Positions 8,067 to 16,803 of a DNA stretch of 64,000 bases are shown here, piece after piece. The notes beneath the pieces are model-generated. The model saw only the letters and a program-made list of their open reading frames with translations, was not told the DNA's origin and did not search any database. Every line of letters starts with the position of its first letter. The stretch's first letter is position 1. Source of the DNA: Ramlibacter monticola (GTDB taxonomy: Bacteria; Pseudomonadota; Gammaproteobacteria; Burkholderiales; Burkholderiaceae_C). The stretch lies in NCBI RefSeq assembly GCF_016722785.1, contig NZ_JAEQNE010000005.1, positions 124,001 to 188,000 on the forward strand, read 5' to 3'. A program made the position numbers and the translations under genes.

Positions 8067-8971
8067 GAAGCCTCGGCTTCCCCGCGCAGGCTGCGCTGCG
8101 CGCGCCTGACGATGTAGGCCGTCTCGGGGGCGAGCCGGCCGCGCGACCACTGCGCGCACACGTCGCGCACCCATGCGGGCTGCGACTTGGCGGCGTCGTT
8201 GAGCCAGTTGGCCACGGAGTTCTGCACGTAGCGGCTGGCGTCGGCGCGCAGCGGCTGCAGCAGCGCCAGGCCGCGCCAGGGCTCCGCCTTCAGCGCGTCG
8301 ATCTGCGCGCACCAGACGCCGCGCGGGCGCGTCGCCTCGCTGGCGAAGCGGCGGATGTTGGCGTCCGGATGCGTGGCCCAGGGCTGCAGCAGGCGCAGCG
8401 CCGCGTCCACGTCGCCCGCGATCTCGTCGCGCACCGCCATCCAGGCCATCTCCCGCACCCCGAAGTGCGGATCGGCGGCAAAGCGGAACACCGAGCGCAG
8501 CTTGTCGGCGAGCGGAAGGCTGGAAAACGCGAGCCACTGCGCCGCCCAGGACCGCGCGACGTCGCTGGGGTGCGATGCCAGCGCCTGGGCGACCGCATCG
8601 CGGTCGGCCCGCGGCTCGGTCAGGTCGTAGAAGGCGCGCGCGACGTGCAGGTGGCGCTTCATCGGCGGGAAGGCCGCGAGCATGCCCAGGGTGTCCTGCA
8701 GCCGCTCCGCCCCGGGATCGAGGCCGACCTGGCGCGCCACGTTGCAGGCCAGCCGGCCCAGGTCAATGGCGAGGAACTCGTTGAGGTTGACGGTCGCGAC
8801 CTGCCCCGCGTTGAGGGCTTCGAGCACCTCCGGCGGGATCAGCGCGATGCGGGCGGCGCCCTTGCGTCCCAGGAGGTGCTCCGGGCTCGCCGCCGGGCCG
8901 CTCCAAGGCGGGCCAGCCCCCTCGGGGGGCAGCGCAGTACACGAAGTGACAAGCGTGGGGGCGCTGATCAT
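8063..8971 (-). CDS. HEAT-repeat protein resembling AlkD-type DNA alkylation repair proteins
   Basis: The 302-residue protein is largely alpha-helical with repeated units such as FAADPHFGVREMAWMAVRDE and HPDANIRRFASEATRPRG, typical of the HEAT-like DNA alkylation repair family. Functional assignment beyond the fold is tentative. Its ATG at 8971 directly abuts the stop of the SCO gene (TGAATG), so translation is probably coupled to the oxidase operon. The first ~25 codons are encoded by a C-rich interspersed repeat (8899-8962), so the native protein may once have started further in, near the segment RIALIPPEVLEAL. The stop codon shares a CTAG with the convergent GGDEF gene. Confidence 0.8.
   Translation of the reverse strand: MISAPTLVTSCTALPPEGAGPPWSGPAASPEHLLGRKGAARIALIPPEVLEALNAGQVATVNLNEFLAIDLGRLACNVARQVGLDPGAERLQDTLGMLAAFPPMKRHLHVARAFYDLTEPRADRDAVAQALASHPSDVARSWAAQWLAFSSLPLADKLRSVFRFAADPHFGVREMAWMAVRDEIAGDVDAALRLLQPWATHPDANIRRFASEATRPRGVWCAQIDALKAEPWRGLALLQPLRADASRYVQNSVANWLNDAAKSQPAWVRDVCAQWSRGRLAPETAYIVRRAQRSLRGEAEAS
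8899..8962. repeat. C-rich interspersed repeat of Comamonadaceae type
   Basis: The segment contains CCAGCCCCCTCGGGGGGCAG followed by a CGAAGTGACAAGCGTGGGGGC tail, a layout I recognise from scattered copies in Comamonadaceae genomes; this is from memory, not a search. CCCCCTCGGGGGG can form a hairpin. Here it is translated as the N-terminus of the HEAT protein. Confidence 0.5.
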
Positions 8972-9559
8972 TCAGCCCTGCAGGATCAGCCGGAGGTCGT
9001 CGGCCAGGGCCTGCGGCCCGCTGCCGTAGCGCACGTAGAGGCGCAGCCGTCCCTTGGGATCGTAGACGTAGCTCGCCGCCGTGTGGTCCAGGGTGTAGCT
9101 GCCGTGCGTGCTGCCGGGAACCTTGCGGTAGAACACCTTGAAGTCCTTGGCGACCGCGGCGGTCTGTTCCGGGGTCCCGCGCAGCGCGATGAAGTCGGGG
9201 CCGAAGGCGGTGGCATAGGACTTCAGCACGTCCGGCTGGTCGCGCTCGGGATCGAGCGAGATCAACACCGGCTGCACCCTGGCGCCGTCGGCGCCCAGCA
9301 GCTTCTTCGCACCCGCGATCTCGGCCAGCGTGGTCGGGCAGGCGTCCGGGCATTGCGTGTAGCCGAAGAACACGACCACGGCCTTGCCCGCGAAGTCCTG
9401 CACGCTGCGCATCCTGCCGTCGGTGTCGGGCAGCTTGAAGTCCCGTCCGTAGTCGGCGCCGGTGATGTCGACCCCCTTGTAGGGCGGCTTGGTCTCGACG
9501 CCGCAGGCCGCCAGCAGGGTGGCAGTGCCGCCCAGGGTGATGAAATCGCGTCGCAGCAT
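8972..9559 (-). CDS. SCO1/SenC family copper chaperone lipoprotein
   Basis: SCO proteins deliver copper to, or reduce, the CuA site of cytochrome oxidase subunit II. This 195-residue protein begins with a lipoprotein signal peptide with lipobox LLAAC, so it should be anchored in the inner membrane facing the periplasm. The thioredoxin-like core has the copper-binding CPDAC (CxxxC) after VVVFFGYTQ and the third ligand histidine in YTLDHTAASY. It is 2 nt downstream of the heme O synthase gene, at the end of the oxidase assembly operon. The start was set at MLRRDF because the reading frame upstream lies in ctaB. Confidence 0.95.
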   Translation of the reverse strand: MLRRDFITLGGTATLLAACGVETKPPYKGVDITGADYGRDFKLPDTDGRMRSVQDFAGKAVVVFFGYTQCPDACPTTLAEIAGAKKLLGADGARVQPVLISLDPERDQPDVLKSYATAFGPDFIALRGTPEQTAAVAKDFKVFYRKVPGSTHGSYTLDHTAASYVYDPKGRLRLYVRYGSGPQALADDLRLILQG

Positions 9560-9561
9560 GG

Positions 9562-10437
9562 TCACAGCAGGTAATGATCCACCAGCAGTGCCGCGAACAG
9601 CACGCTCAGGTGGATCAGGGAAAACCGGAAGGTCTTTCGCGCCAGGGCGTCCGAATATTCGCGCCACAGCCGGAAACCGTACCACGTGAAGCCGATGCTG
9701 AGCACCAGCGCCGCCGCGAGGTAGACCCACGAGCTCATCCCGTAGGCGAAAGGCATCAGGCAGGCCGCGAACAGCACGATGGTGTAGAGCAGGATCTGCA
9801 GCCGCGTGAACTCGTTGCCGTGCGTGACCGGCAGCATCGGCAGGCCGGAGCGGCGGTAGTCCTCGACGCGGTACAGCGCCAGCGCCCAGAAGTGCGGCGG
9901 GGTCCACAGGAAGATGATCAGGAACAGGATCAGCGCCTCGGGCCCGACGTCGCCGCGCAGCGCGGCCCAGCCGAGCACCGGCGGCATCGCGCCGGACGCG
10001 CCGCCGATCACGATGTTCTGCGGCGTCAGCGGCTTGAGGATCACGGTGTAGATCACGGCGTAGCCGATGAAGGTCGCCAGCGTGAGCCACATGGTCAGCG
10101 GGTTGACCCACGCATACAGCAGCCAGGAACCGATCGTGCACAGCACGGCGGAGAAGACGAGCGTCTGCCGGTCGCTCAGCTCGCCCTTGGCGGTGGGGCG
10201 CCAGGCAGTGCGCCGCATCTTGGCGTCGATGCCTTTCTCGACCAGGCAGTTGAAGGCGGCGGCCGCGCCCGCGACCAACCAGATGCCGAAAGAGGCGATG
10301 GCGCCGACGCGCACCTCCTCCAGCGACGGCAGCCCCGGCACGGCCAGCACCATGCCGATGACGGCGCAGAAGACGATCAGCTGGATCACGCGCGGCTTCA
10401 TCAGCGCGTAGAACTGGCGCGCGACGGCGGCGTTCAT
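9562..10437 (-). CDS. cyoE: Heme O synthase (protoheme IX farnesyltransferase)
   Basis: This integral membrane prenyltransferase (291 aa, about nine hydrophobic segments) converts heme B to heme O. The diagnostic UbiA-family motif is [19 protein letters not shown], with the Mg-pyrophosphate-binding N/D residues, and the second conserved loop is [18 protein letters not shown]. It follows heme A synthase with a 4-nt ATGA overlap (10434-10437), so heme B to O to A conversion is encoded as a translationally coupled pair. The name ctaB is equally used when the gene serves an aa3 oxidase as here. Confidence 0.97.
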   Translation of the reverse strand: MNAAVARQFYALMKPRVIQLIVFCAVIGMVLAVPGLPSLEEVRVGAIASFGIWLVAGAAAAFNCLVEKGIDAKMRRTAWRPTAKGELSDRQTLVFSAVLCTIGSWLLYAWVNPLTMWLTLATFIGYAVIYTVILKPLTPQNIVIGGASGAMPPVLGWAALRGDVGPEALILFLIIFLWTPPHFWALALYRVEDYRRSGLPMLPVTHGNEFTRLQILLYTIVLFAACLMPFAYGMSSWVYLAAALVLSIGFTWYGFRLWREYSDALARKTFRFSLIHLSVLFAALLVDHYLL

Positions 10438-11582
10438 GCGGACACCTCCTGCCCCGCCGCGGCCAGCGGCACGGGCGCGGACGCGGCCCGGCTCTCGCGC
10501 AGCGCCCAGGTGAGCGTCACGACCAGCGCGGCGGCCCCGCCCGTGTGGGCGACGGCGGCGAGCAGCGGCCAGCCGAGCACCACGTTCGACAGGCCGGTGG
10601 CGAACTGCCACAGCGCCAGCAGGGCGACGGCCCGGGCGGCTTGGTGCAGCGGGCCGCCGCGCAGGCGCCAGGCCAGCACGCCAAGCACCACGAACACCGC
10701 GTAGGCCACGAGACGGTGGGTGTAGTGGATCGCGGTCAAGGCCGCGAAGTGGATGATCTCGCCCGTCCCCGTCCGACCCAGTTCGCGCCACGGCTCGAAG
10801 CCCTGGCGGAAGTCCATCGCCGGCCACCAGCTGCCCTGGCAGGCCGGGAATTCGCTGCAGGCCAGCACCGCGTAATTGGTGCTGACCCAGCCGCCCAGCG
10901 CGACCTGCAGCCACAGCAGCGCGTACGCGGCCAGCAGCCAGCGGCGCGCAGGCACCGGAATGCCGAACGCGCCCGTGCCGCGCTGCGCCTGCCGGTACGC
11001 CACCTCCTGCATCGTCAGCAGCGCCAGCAGCACCATGCCGCCAAGCAGGTGCAGGGTGACGATGGCCGGAAACAGCTTCATCGTGACCGTCCACGCGCCG
11101 AAGGCCCCTTGCAGGCAGACCCAGGCCAGCGTGAACGCGGGCCAGCGCGGCGACACCGGCAGGCCCTTCTTGCGCTGCAGCCAGGTCGCGATCGCCAGCG
11201 TCGTGATCAGCACGCCCACGCCGGTGGCGAGGTAGCGGTGGATCATCTCGACCCAGGCCTTGCCGTGCGTGACCGGCCCGGTGGGCATGCGCGCCTCCTC
11301 GGCGCGGATCTGCTCGATCGCGCCGGTGGGGCTGGCGTTGCCGTAGCAGCCTGGCCAGTCGGGGCAGCCGAGGCCGGAATCGGTCAGGCGCGTGAAGGCG
11401 CCGAACAGCACCAGGTCGAAGGTGAGGAACAGGGTCAGCAGCGTCAGCGCCGCGAGGCGCCGGCCCGGCGCCGCATTCTTGTTGCGAACCCACACCCAGG
11501 CGAGCGGCCCGAGCGCCACGGCGATGCCCAGCAGGGCCATCCGCAGGACGGGGCTGAAGTCGTACAGCGCTACGTCGGCCAT
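10434..11582 (-). CDS. ctaA: Heme A synthase (COX15/CtaA type)
   Basis: Heme A synthase oxidises the C8 methyl of heme O. The 382-residue protein has about eight membrane segments and conserved histidines in the helical bundles ([37 protein letters not shown]). The extracytoplasmic cysteine pair motif CPDWPGCYG and a second pair (CSEFPACQG) match the COX15-like class with loop cysteines. It overlaps the heme O synthase start by 4 nt and begins 4 nt after the stop of the CxxxC membrane protein, inside the oxidase operon. Confidence 0.96.
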   Translation of the reverse strand: MADVALYDFSPVLRMALLGIAVALGPLAWVWVRNKNAAPGRRLAALTLLTLFLTFDLVLFGAFTRLTDSGLGCPDWPGCYGNASPTGAIEQIRAEEARMPTGPVTHGKAWVEMIHRYLATGVGVLITTLAIATWLQRKKGLPVSPRWPAFTLAWVCLQGAFGAWTVTMKLFPAIVTLHLLGGMVLLALLTMQEVAYRQAQRGTGAFGIPVPARRWLLAAYALLWLQVALGGWVSTNYAVLACSEFPACQGSWWPAMDFRQGFEPWRELGRTGTGEIIHFAALTAIHYTHRLVAYAVFVVLGVLAWRLRGGPLHQAARAVALLALWQFATGLSNVVLGWPLLAAVAHTGGAAALVVTLTWALRESRAASAPVPLAAAGQEVSA

Positions 11583-11586
11583 CGCG

Positions 11587-12306
11587 TCACTTGCCCCGGC
11601 CGGCCTGGTCCCAGCCCGCGGAGGCGCGCATGAGGCGCTCCAGGTCCTTGCGGATCTTCGTCGCGCCAGCCACGTCCTGCGTGGGCGGGAAGCGCATCAT
11701 CCAGTGGCCCATCGGGTCGACGAGGTAGAGATGCTCCGTCAGCTGCCGGCCGTGCGCCGGCGCGAGCCATTGCGCCAGCTGCGCGCCATCGACGCGCAGC
11801 ACCGTCGCCTGCGCCAGCGCGGGCCGCAGGCTCTCGCGGACCGGCGCGCCGTCCGGGATGAGCCAGACCCAGTCGAGCCGGTCCTTGTCCTTGCCGAGGC
11901 CTTCCCGCAGCTGGCGCTGCAGGTACAGGTGGCGCTCGCAGGCGTCCTCGCAGCCGCCGCCGGCCACGCTCACCAGCAGCCACTGGCCCTGCAGCGTGGG
12001 CAGGCTCACGGCCTGGCCGGCCAGGTCGGTGCCGGTGATCGAAGGAATCGGGCGCTGCGGCTCGATCAGCTCGCCGTAGCTGCGTCGCCCCTCGGGCCGG
12101 ACCACGTAGTAGGTGAAGTAGGAAGCGAGCACCGGGGCCGCGCACACGATCGCCACCAGCAGCATCTTCCAGCGGCCGGAGCGGGTGCGCTGCGCGTCGG
12201 CCAGCGCGGCCTCCTGCGGCAGCGGCAGCGAGTGCACCGTCAGGCCGAGCGGCTGGTCAAGCAGCGCGGACTTGGCGGCGGGGGAGGACGAGTTGGAACC
12301 AGACAT
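11587..12306 (-). CDS. Membrane-anchored SCO/thioredoxin-like protein with CxxxC in the oxidase operon
   Basis: The 239-residue protein has one N-terminal membrane segment (MLLVAIVCAAPVLASYFTYY) and a periplasmic domain. That domain has the order of a SCO-type fold: TDLAGQAVSLPTLQGQWLL, then GGGCEDACERHLYLQRQLRE with a CxxxC motif like SCO, and a C-terminal TEHLYLVDPMGHWMMRFPP. It is probably an accessory oxidase assembly factor, but I do not know a characterised member. It lies between SURF1 and ctaA and overlaps the 3' end of SURF1 by 50 nt (12257-12306), which is an unusually long same-strand overlap. The start at 12306 is the first in-frame ATG that gives a cytoplasmic tail before the membrane segment. 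Confidence 0.8.
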   Translation of the reverse strand: MSGSNSSSPAAKSALLDQPLGLTVHSLPLPQEAALADAQRTRSGRWKMLLVAIVCAAPVLASYFTYYVVRPEGRRSYGELIEPQRPIPSITGTDLAGQAVSLPTLQGQWLLVSVAGGGCEDACERHLYLQRQLREGLGKDKDRLDWVWLIPDGAPVRESLRPALAQATVLRVDGAQLAQWLAPAHGRQLTEHLYLVDPMGHWMMRFPPTQDVAGATKIRKDLERLMRASAGWDQAGRGK

Positions 12307-12973
12307 AGAGGATCGCGATGAGCGCGGCAAGGGCCCACCACTGGAAGGCGTAGCCGTAGTTCTTTTCCGCGCCGCTGCCGGCCTGCGGCCACTGGCGCAA
12401 CAGGCCCTCGGACGCCGGACCCGCCTGCTGCAGCGACCAGGGCAGCAGCGGCAGGCCGGTTTCCGTGCGGAACCGGGACAGGTCGAGATTCTGCCGGATC
12501 GGCCCCGTCTCTTCCTGGTCGAAGTCGTACAGCCTCGCGGGCGGTGGGGCAAGGCGGCCGCGTACCTGCACGACCCCGGCGGGCGTTTCCACCGGCGGCA
12601 GCGCGTCGCGTCGGGCGAAGTTGCGCGGCACCCAGCCTCGCTGCACCAGGACCACGTCCTTGCGGCCCTGGAGCCGCAGCGGCGTGACGACGTAGAAGCC
12701 GGGCACCCCGTTCATCTGGCGGTTGTCCAGGAACACGGTGTGGGCCGGCAGCCATTCGCCCTCCAGCACCGCGGGGCGGTGCAGCAACGGGTCGTCGGGG
12801 CGCATTTGCGCCGGCAGGTCGGGGGAGGCCAGCGGGGCCAGGCGGGCGCGCGCCTCGATGGCGTCGTGCATCGCGGTGCGCTGCTGGCCGCGGCTCCATT
12901 GCCAGAAGCCCAGGTTCAGGGTGAGCGCAATCCCGAGGAGCGCGGCGGCGGCGATCACGATACGCTTCAGCAT
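12257..12973 (-). CDS. SURF1 family cytochrome oxidase biogenesis protein
   Basis: SURF1 assists heme A insertion into oxidase subunit I. The 238-residue protein has the expected two terminal membrane helices (residues about 5-22 and a C-terminal NYGYAFQWWALAALIAILYV segment) around a periplasmic domain containing LNLGFWQWSRG, VFLDNRQMNGVPGFYVVTPL and VVLVQRGWVPRNF, all family signatures. It is transcribed divergently from the small DUF2909 gene across 30 bp. Its 3' end overlaps the downstream CxxxC gene by 50 nt. Confidence 0.95.
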   Translation of the reverse strand: MLKRIVIAAAALLGIALTLNLGFWQWSRGQQRTAMHDAIEARARLAPLASPDLPAQMRPDDPLLHRPAVLEGEWLPAHTVFLDNRQMNGVPGFYVVTPLRLQGRKDVVLVQRGWVPRNFARRDALPPVETPAGVVQVRGRLAPPPARLYDFDQEETGPIRQNLDLSRFRTETGLPLLPWSLQQAGPASEGLLRQWPQAGSGAEKNYGYAFQWWALAALIAILYVWFQLVLPRRQVRAA

Positions 12974-13003
12974 GCTGTCGCCCGCGTACCCATAATCGGA
13001 CAC

Positions 13004-13222
13004 ATGAAGTATTTCGTCATCCTGGCTTTCCTCGCCATCATCGCCAGCCTGGGGTCCGCGCTGTTCTTCATGATGCGCGACGGGCAGGACGGCAAGCCCA
13101 AGACGAACAACATGGCCCGCGCGCTGGCGTTCCGGGTCGGATTTTCCGTCCTGCTGTTCGTGTGCATCCTGGGGGCGTGGAAGCTCGGGTATATCCACCC
13201 GACGGGGATTCCGCTGAAGTGA
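13004..13222 (+). CDS. Twin-transmembrane DUF2909 family protein (72 aa)
   Basis: This small protein has two hydrophobic segments (VILAFLAIIASLGSALFFMM and VGFSVLLFVCILGAWKLGYI) joined by a short polar loop with DGQDGKPKTNN. Members are found beside cytochrome oxidase genes in betaproteobacteria and probably act in oxidase assembly or stability, though the function is unknown. It is the only plus-strand gene in the oxidase locus, lying between SURF1 and ctaE and ending at the bidirectional hairpin 13232-13255. Confidence 0.85.
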   Translation: MKYFVILAFLAIIASLGSALFFMMRDGQDGKPKTNNMARALAFRVGFSVLLFVCILGAWKLGYIHPTGIPLK

Positions 13223-13231
13223 CTGCAAAAC

Positions 13232-13255
13232 GAAAGGGCCGCACTGCGGCCCTTC
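13232..13255. terminator. Bidirectional hairpin between the DUF2909 gene and ctaE
   Basis: AAGGGCCGC and GCGGCCCTT pair around loop ACT, flanked by A-rich sequence on the left and T-containing sequence on the right. It lies between two convergent stops (13222 and 13296). T runs are short, so termination may be partial. Confidence 0.65.
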
Positions 13256-13295
13256 GAATTTCGTCACGCCTGCGCGGAACGACGGGCCGGGCGCG

Positions 13296-14177
13296 TCACG
13301 TCCAGTAGACCAGCGTGTAGAGGAACAGCCAGACCACGTCCACGAAGTGCCAGTACCAGGCCGCGCCTTCGAAGCCGAAATGGCGCTCGGGCGTGAAGTG
13401 GCCCTTCATCAGGCGGATCGTGATGAACAGCAGCATCAGCATGCCGACGAGCACGTGGAAGCCGTGGAAGCCGGTCAGCATGAAGAAGGTCGAGCCGTAG
13501 GCGCCGGAGCTGAGCTTCAGGTTCAGTTCGGTGTAGGCGTGGAAGTACTCGTAGCCCTGCACGCAGACGAAGGTCGCGCCCAGCAACACGGTGAGCCACA
13601 TCCACAGCACGGTGGTGCCGCGATGGCCGGCGCGCAGCGCGTGGTGGGCGATGGTCAGCGTGATGCCCGAGGACAGCAGCAGCGCGGTGTTGATGGTCGG
13701 CAGCCAGAACGGCGTCATCGTCTGGAAGGGCTCGATCACGCCGGCCGGGGAGGCCGTGGCGCCGGGCGTCGTGCTGGGCCAGACGGCCTTGAAGTCGGGC
13801 CACAGCAGCGCGTTGTCGACGCCGCCGAGGGCGGGCACCGAGTGCGAGCGCATCCACCACAGCGCGGTGAAGAAGGCGCCGAAGAACATCACCTCCGAGA
13901 AGATGAACCAGCTCATGCTCCAGCGGAAGGACAGGTCGATCTTGCGGCCGTACTGGCCGGTCTCGCTCTCGCGGATGGCGTCGCCGAACCACCCGAACAG
14001 GACCCAGAACAGCCACAGGAGGCCGAAGAAGAGCGAGAACTTGCCCCAGCCGGCGCCGTTGATCCAGTTGGCCGCGCCGAAGATGACGAAGAACAGGCCG
14101 AACGCCGCGAACGCCGGGTGGCGCGACGGCTGCGGCACGAAGTAATGGGGCCGGGTCCCCGGTGCGGTAGTACTCAT
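13296..14177 (-). CDS. ctaE: Cytochrome c oxidase subunit III
   Basis: This 293-residue seven-helix subunit stabilises the catalytic core and the proton-input side of subunit I. Hallmarks are HYFVPQPSRHPAFAAFGLF at the N-terminus, FSEVMFFGAFFTALWWMR with the conserved glutamate, GYEYFHAYTELNL, TGFHGFHVLVG and the C-terminal WYWHFVDVVWLFLY. It is the last structural subunit gene of the coxB-ctaD-ctaG-ctaE set, 19 nt after the small DUF2970 gene, and converges with the DUF2909 gene. Confidence 0.97.
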   Translation of the reverse strand: MSTTAPGTRPHYFVPQPSRHPAFAAFGLFFVIFGAANWINGAGWGKFSLFFGLLWLFWVLFGWFGDAIRESETGQYGRKIDLSFRWSMSWFIFSEVMFFGAFFTALWWMRSHSVPALGGVDNALLWPDFKAVWPSTTPGATASPAGVIEPFQTMTPFWLPTINTALLLSSGITLTIAHHALRAGHRGTTVLWMWLTVLLGATFVCVQGYEYFHAYTELNLKLSSGAYGSTFFMLTGFHGFHVLVGMLMLLFITIRLMKGHFTPERHFGFEGAAWYWHFVDVVWLFLYTLVYWT

Positions 14178-14196
14178 TCTGTCGATTCCTCTTGTC

Positions 14197-14379
14197 TCAA
14201 TTCTTCACGACCCAGTGGACCAGGGCGATCAGCCCTCCCACGAACAATCCGACGGCGACCAGCGCCACCGCGATGATGTGGAAGGGATTGGCCTTGCCCA
14301 GGTCCTCCTCGAAGCCACTTCTTTTTCGGATCCCCACGAACGACCACAACACCGTCTTCACGGTGCGCAGGAAACTCAT
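14197..14379 (-). CDS. DUF2970 family single-helix membrane protein (60 aa)
   Basis: A 60-residue protein with one membrane helix (FHIIAVALVAVGLFVGGLIA) and a conserved N-terminal stretch SFLRTVKTVLWSFVGIRKR followed by DLGKANP. DUF2970 proteins sit between cox11 and subunit III genes in many betaproteobacteria and are presumed to help oxidase assembly. It overlaps the ctaG stop by 4 nt (ATGA at 14379-14376), so it is translationally coupled. Confidence 0.88.
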   Translation of the reverse strand: MSFLRTVKTVLWSFVGIRKRSGFEEDLGKANPFHIIAVALVAVGLFVGGLIALVHWVVKN

Positions 14380-14969
14380 CCGCGGCCTCCCGCCCCCAGC
14401 GGCGCCACGGCCTGCGGCGCCGGCGGCGTCTTGCCGCCCACCTCGAAGAAGGTATAGGACAGGGTGATGGTCGTCACGTCCTTCGGCAGCCTCGGATCGA
14501 TCACGAAAGCCACCGGCCATTGTTTCTTTTCGCCCGGCTCCAGCGTGTACTGGTTGAAGCAGAAGCACTCGAGCTTGTTGAAGTGCGCGGCGGCGTTGCG
14601 CGGCGCGTAGCTGGGGATCGCCTGGGCGGCCATGCGCCGGTCCTGCACGTTCTGGAACTCGTAGACGACGGTGGCCAGCTCGCCGGGGTGCACCCGGATC
14701 GAGGCCTGCGCCGGCTTGAAGTGCCAGGGGCCGCGCGCATTGGCGTCGAACTCCACGGTGATCGTGCGGCTGGTGTCGACCTGGGTGTTGGGCTTCGCGC
14801 TGGAAGAGCCCGGCACCTGCCGCTCGCCCACCGCCAGGATGTTGATGCCCAGCGCCTCGCAGACGTGCCGGTAGATCGGGATCAGCGCGTAGCCGAAGGC
14901 GAACATGCCGGCCGCCACGACGGCCAGCTTGCCCACCATCCTGCGGTTCTCGCCAGCCATGCGCGCCAT
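14376..14969 (-). CDS. ctaG: Cytochrome c oxidase assembly protein CtaG/Cox11
   Basis: Cox11-type copper chaperone for the CuB site of subunit I (197 aa). There is one N-terminal membrane anchor (VVAAGMFAFGYALIPIYRHV) and a periplasmic immunoglobulin-like domain. The copper-binding motif CFCF occurs in FNKLECFCFNQYTLEPGE, and the final strand carries ITLSYTFFEV. The nearby VCEALGIN after the helix is also conserved in the family. It lies 4 nt after the 43-aa small protein and overlaps the DUF2970 start. Confidence 0.97.
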   Translation of the reverse strand: MARMAGENRRMVGKLAVVAAGMFAFGYALIPIYRHVCEALGINILAVGERQVPGSSSAKPNTQVDTSRTITVEFDANARGPWHFKPAQASIRVHPGELATVVYEFQNVQDRRMAAQAIPSYAPRNAAAHFNKLECFCFNQYTLEPGEKKQWPVAFVIDPRLPKDVTTITLSYTFFEVGGKTPPAPQAVAPLGAGGRG

Positions 14970-14973
14970 CAGA

Positions 14974-15105
14974 CTACTTCCCGAGCAGCGTCATCTTGGC
15001 GATGAAGCCGAGGAAGAACACCAGCGCGATCGACGCCAGGATCAGCGCCAGGCGCAGGTTGCTCTTCTTGCGGTCCTCGTCGTCCTTGGCCATCGCGTCC
15101 GCCAT
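14974..15105 (-). CDS. Cytochrome oxidase small assembly protein (43 aa)
   Basis: This tiny protein has a charged N-terminus (AKDDEDRKKSNLRL) and one membrane helix (ALILASIALVFFLGF). Similar 40-45-residue proteins are encoded between ctaD and ctaG in Comamonadaceae. Its ATG shares one base with the ctaD stop codon (TGATG), which supports translation. Function is inferred only from position. Confidence 0.8.
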   Translation of the reverse strand: MADAMAKDDEDRKKSNLRLALILASIALVFFLGFIAKMTLLGK

Positions 15106-16778
15106 CAATGCACCGCGCCGGGGTTTTCCGGCTGCACGCGTGCGTCCAGCACGCGGGTGGCGGTCGGGTCCAGGCGCGGGGGCACTTCGAAGGTGTGGAA
15201 AGGCGCCGGCGACGGCACTTCCCACTCCAGGCCTTCGGCGCCCTTGCCGTCGGGGTCGTTCCACGGGCGCTGCGGGGCGGCGGCGCCCTGTCCGCGCATC
15301 ATGGGCAGGACCACGAAGAAGAAGAAGTACACCTGGGCCAGGCCGAAGAACAGGGCGCCGACGGAGGCCAGCGCGTTGAAGTCGGCGAACTGCATGGGGT
15401 AGTCGGCGTAACGGCGCGGCATGCCCGCCAGCCCCAGGAAGTGCATCGGGAAGAAGGTGACGTTGAACGAGATGATCGACCACCAGAAGTGGATCTTGCC
15501 GCGCGACTCGTTGTACATCGTGCCCGTCCACTTCGGGCCCCAGTAGTAGACCCCGGCGAACAGCGCGAACAGCGAGCCGGCCACCAGCACGTAGTGGAAG
15601 TGCGCCACCACGTAGTAGGTGTCCTGCAGCAGCAGGTCGATCGGCGCCATGGCCAGGATCAGGCCGGTGAAGCCGCCGATGGTGAACACGAAGATGAAGC
15701 CCACCGCGAACAGCATCGGGGTCTCGAAGGTCATCGAGCCCTGCCACATCGTGGCGATCCAGTTGAAGATCTTCACGGCCGTGGGCACCGCGATCAGCAT
15801 GGTCGCGTACATGAAGAACAGCTGGCCCGTCACCGGCATGCCGGTGGTGAACATGTGGTGCGCCCACACGATGAAGGACAGGATCGCGATCGAGCTGGTC
15901 GCGTACACCATCGAGGCGTAGCCGAACAGGCGCTTGCGCGAGAAGGCGGGCACGACCTGGCTGATGATGCCGAAGGCCGGCAGGATCATGATGTAGACCT
16001 CGGGGTGGCCGAAGAACCAGAAGATGTGCTGGTACATCACCGGGTCGCCGCCGCCGGCCGGGTTGAAGAAGGTCGTGCCGAAGTGGCGGTCGGTCAGCGT
16101 CATCGTGATGGCGCCGGCCAGCACGGGCATCACCGCGATCAGCAGGTAGGCCGTGATCAGCCAGGTCCAGGCGAACATCGGCATCTTCATCAGCGTCATG
16201 CCGGGCGCGCGCATGTTGAGGATGGTCACGATGATGTTGATCGAGCCCATGATCGAGGAGGCGCCCAGGATGTGCATCGCGAAGATGCCGGCGTCCATCG
16301 AGGGGCCCATCTGCAGCGTCAGCGGCGCGTAGAGCGTCCAGCCGGCGGCGGGGGCGCCGCCCGGCATGAAGAAGGACAGCACCAGCATGATGCCCGCGGG
16401 AACCATCAGCCAGAAGCTGAAGTTGTTCATGCGCGCGAAGGCCATGTCGGGCGCGCCGATCTGCAGCGGGATCATCCAGTTCGCGAAGCCCACGAAGGCC
16501 GGCATGATCGCGCCGAACACCATGATCAGGCCGTGCATGGTGGTGAACTGGTTGAACAGCTCGGGGTTCACCAGCTGCAGGCCGGGCTGGAACAGCTCGG
16601 CGCGGATGCCCAGGGCCAGCACGCCGCCGAACATCAGCATGAAGAAGGCGAACAGCAGGTACAGCGTGCCGATGTCCTTGTGGTTCGTGGCGTAGACCCA
16701 GCGCTGCCAGCCGGCGGGCGCGTGGTGGTGCTCGTCGTGTCCGGCAACGTGGCCGTGGGGGTCGAGAACTGCGCTCAT
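15105..16778 (-). CDS. ctaD: Cytochrome c oxidase subunit I
   Basis: This is the heme a/heme a3-CuB catalytic subunit (557 aa, twelve helices). Visible ligands are the heme a histidine in FTTMHGLIMVFG, HPEVY with the CuB histidine-tyrosine pair and the proton-channel glutamate typical of A1-type oxidases, the CuB histidine pair in IVWAHHMFTTG, and the two axial histidines in VAHFHYVLVAG. The N-terminus is His-rich (HGHVAGHDEHHHAP). The start at 16778 was chosen because GAGG stands 8 nt upstream; a longer frame begins at 16814 without support. It follows coxB by 25 nt. Confidence 0.98.
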   Translation of the reverse strand: MSAVLDPHGHVAGHDEHHHAPAGWQRWVYATNHKDIGTLYLLFAFFMLMFGGVLALGIRAELFQPGLQLVNPELFNQFTTMHGLIMVFGAIMPAFVGFANWMIPLQIGAPDMAFARMNNFSFWLMVPAGIMLVLSFFMPGGAPAAGWTLYAPLTLQMGPSMDAGIFAMHILGASSIMGSINIIVTILNMRAPGMTLMKMPMFAWTWLITAYLLIAVMPVLAGAITMTLTDRHFGTTFFNPAGGGDPVMYQHIFWFFGHPEVYIMILPAFGIISQVVPAFSRKRLFGYASMVYATSSIAILSFIVWAHHMFTTGMPVTGQLFFMYATMLIAVPTAVKIFNWIATMWQGSMTFETPMLFAVGFIFVFTIGGFTGLILAMAPIDLLLQDTYYVVAHFHYVLVAGSLFALFAGVYYWGPKWTGTMYNESRGKIHFWWSIISFNVTFFPMHFLGLAGMPRRYADYPMQFADFNALASVGALFFGLAQVYFFFFVVLPMMRGQGAAAPQRPWNDPDGKGAEGLEWEVPSPAPFHTFEVPPRLDPTATRVLDARVQPENPGAVH

Positions 16779-16803
16779 GTTTTCCTCTTTTTCCTGCCCT
16801 GGC

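Noticed and set aside
8971..10141. Longer start for the SCO protein
   Set aside because: The extra N-terminal residues come from an antisense-like shifted frame of cyoE; the lipoprotein signal from ATG 9559 is clear.
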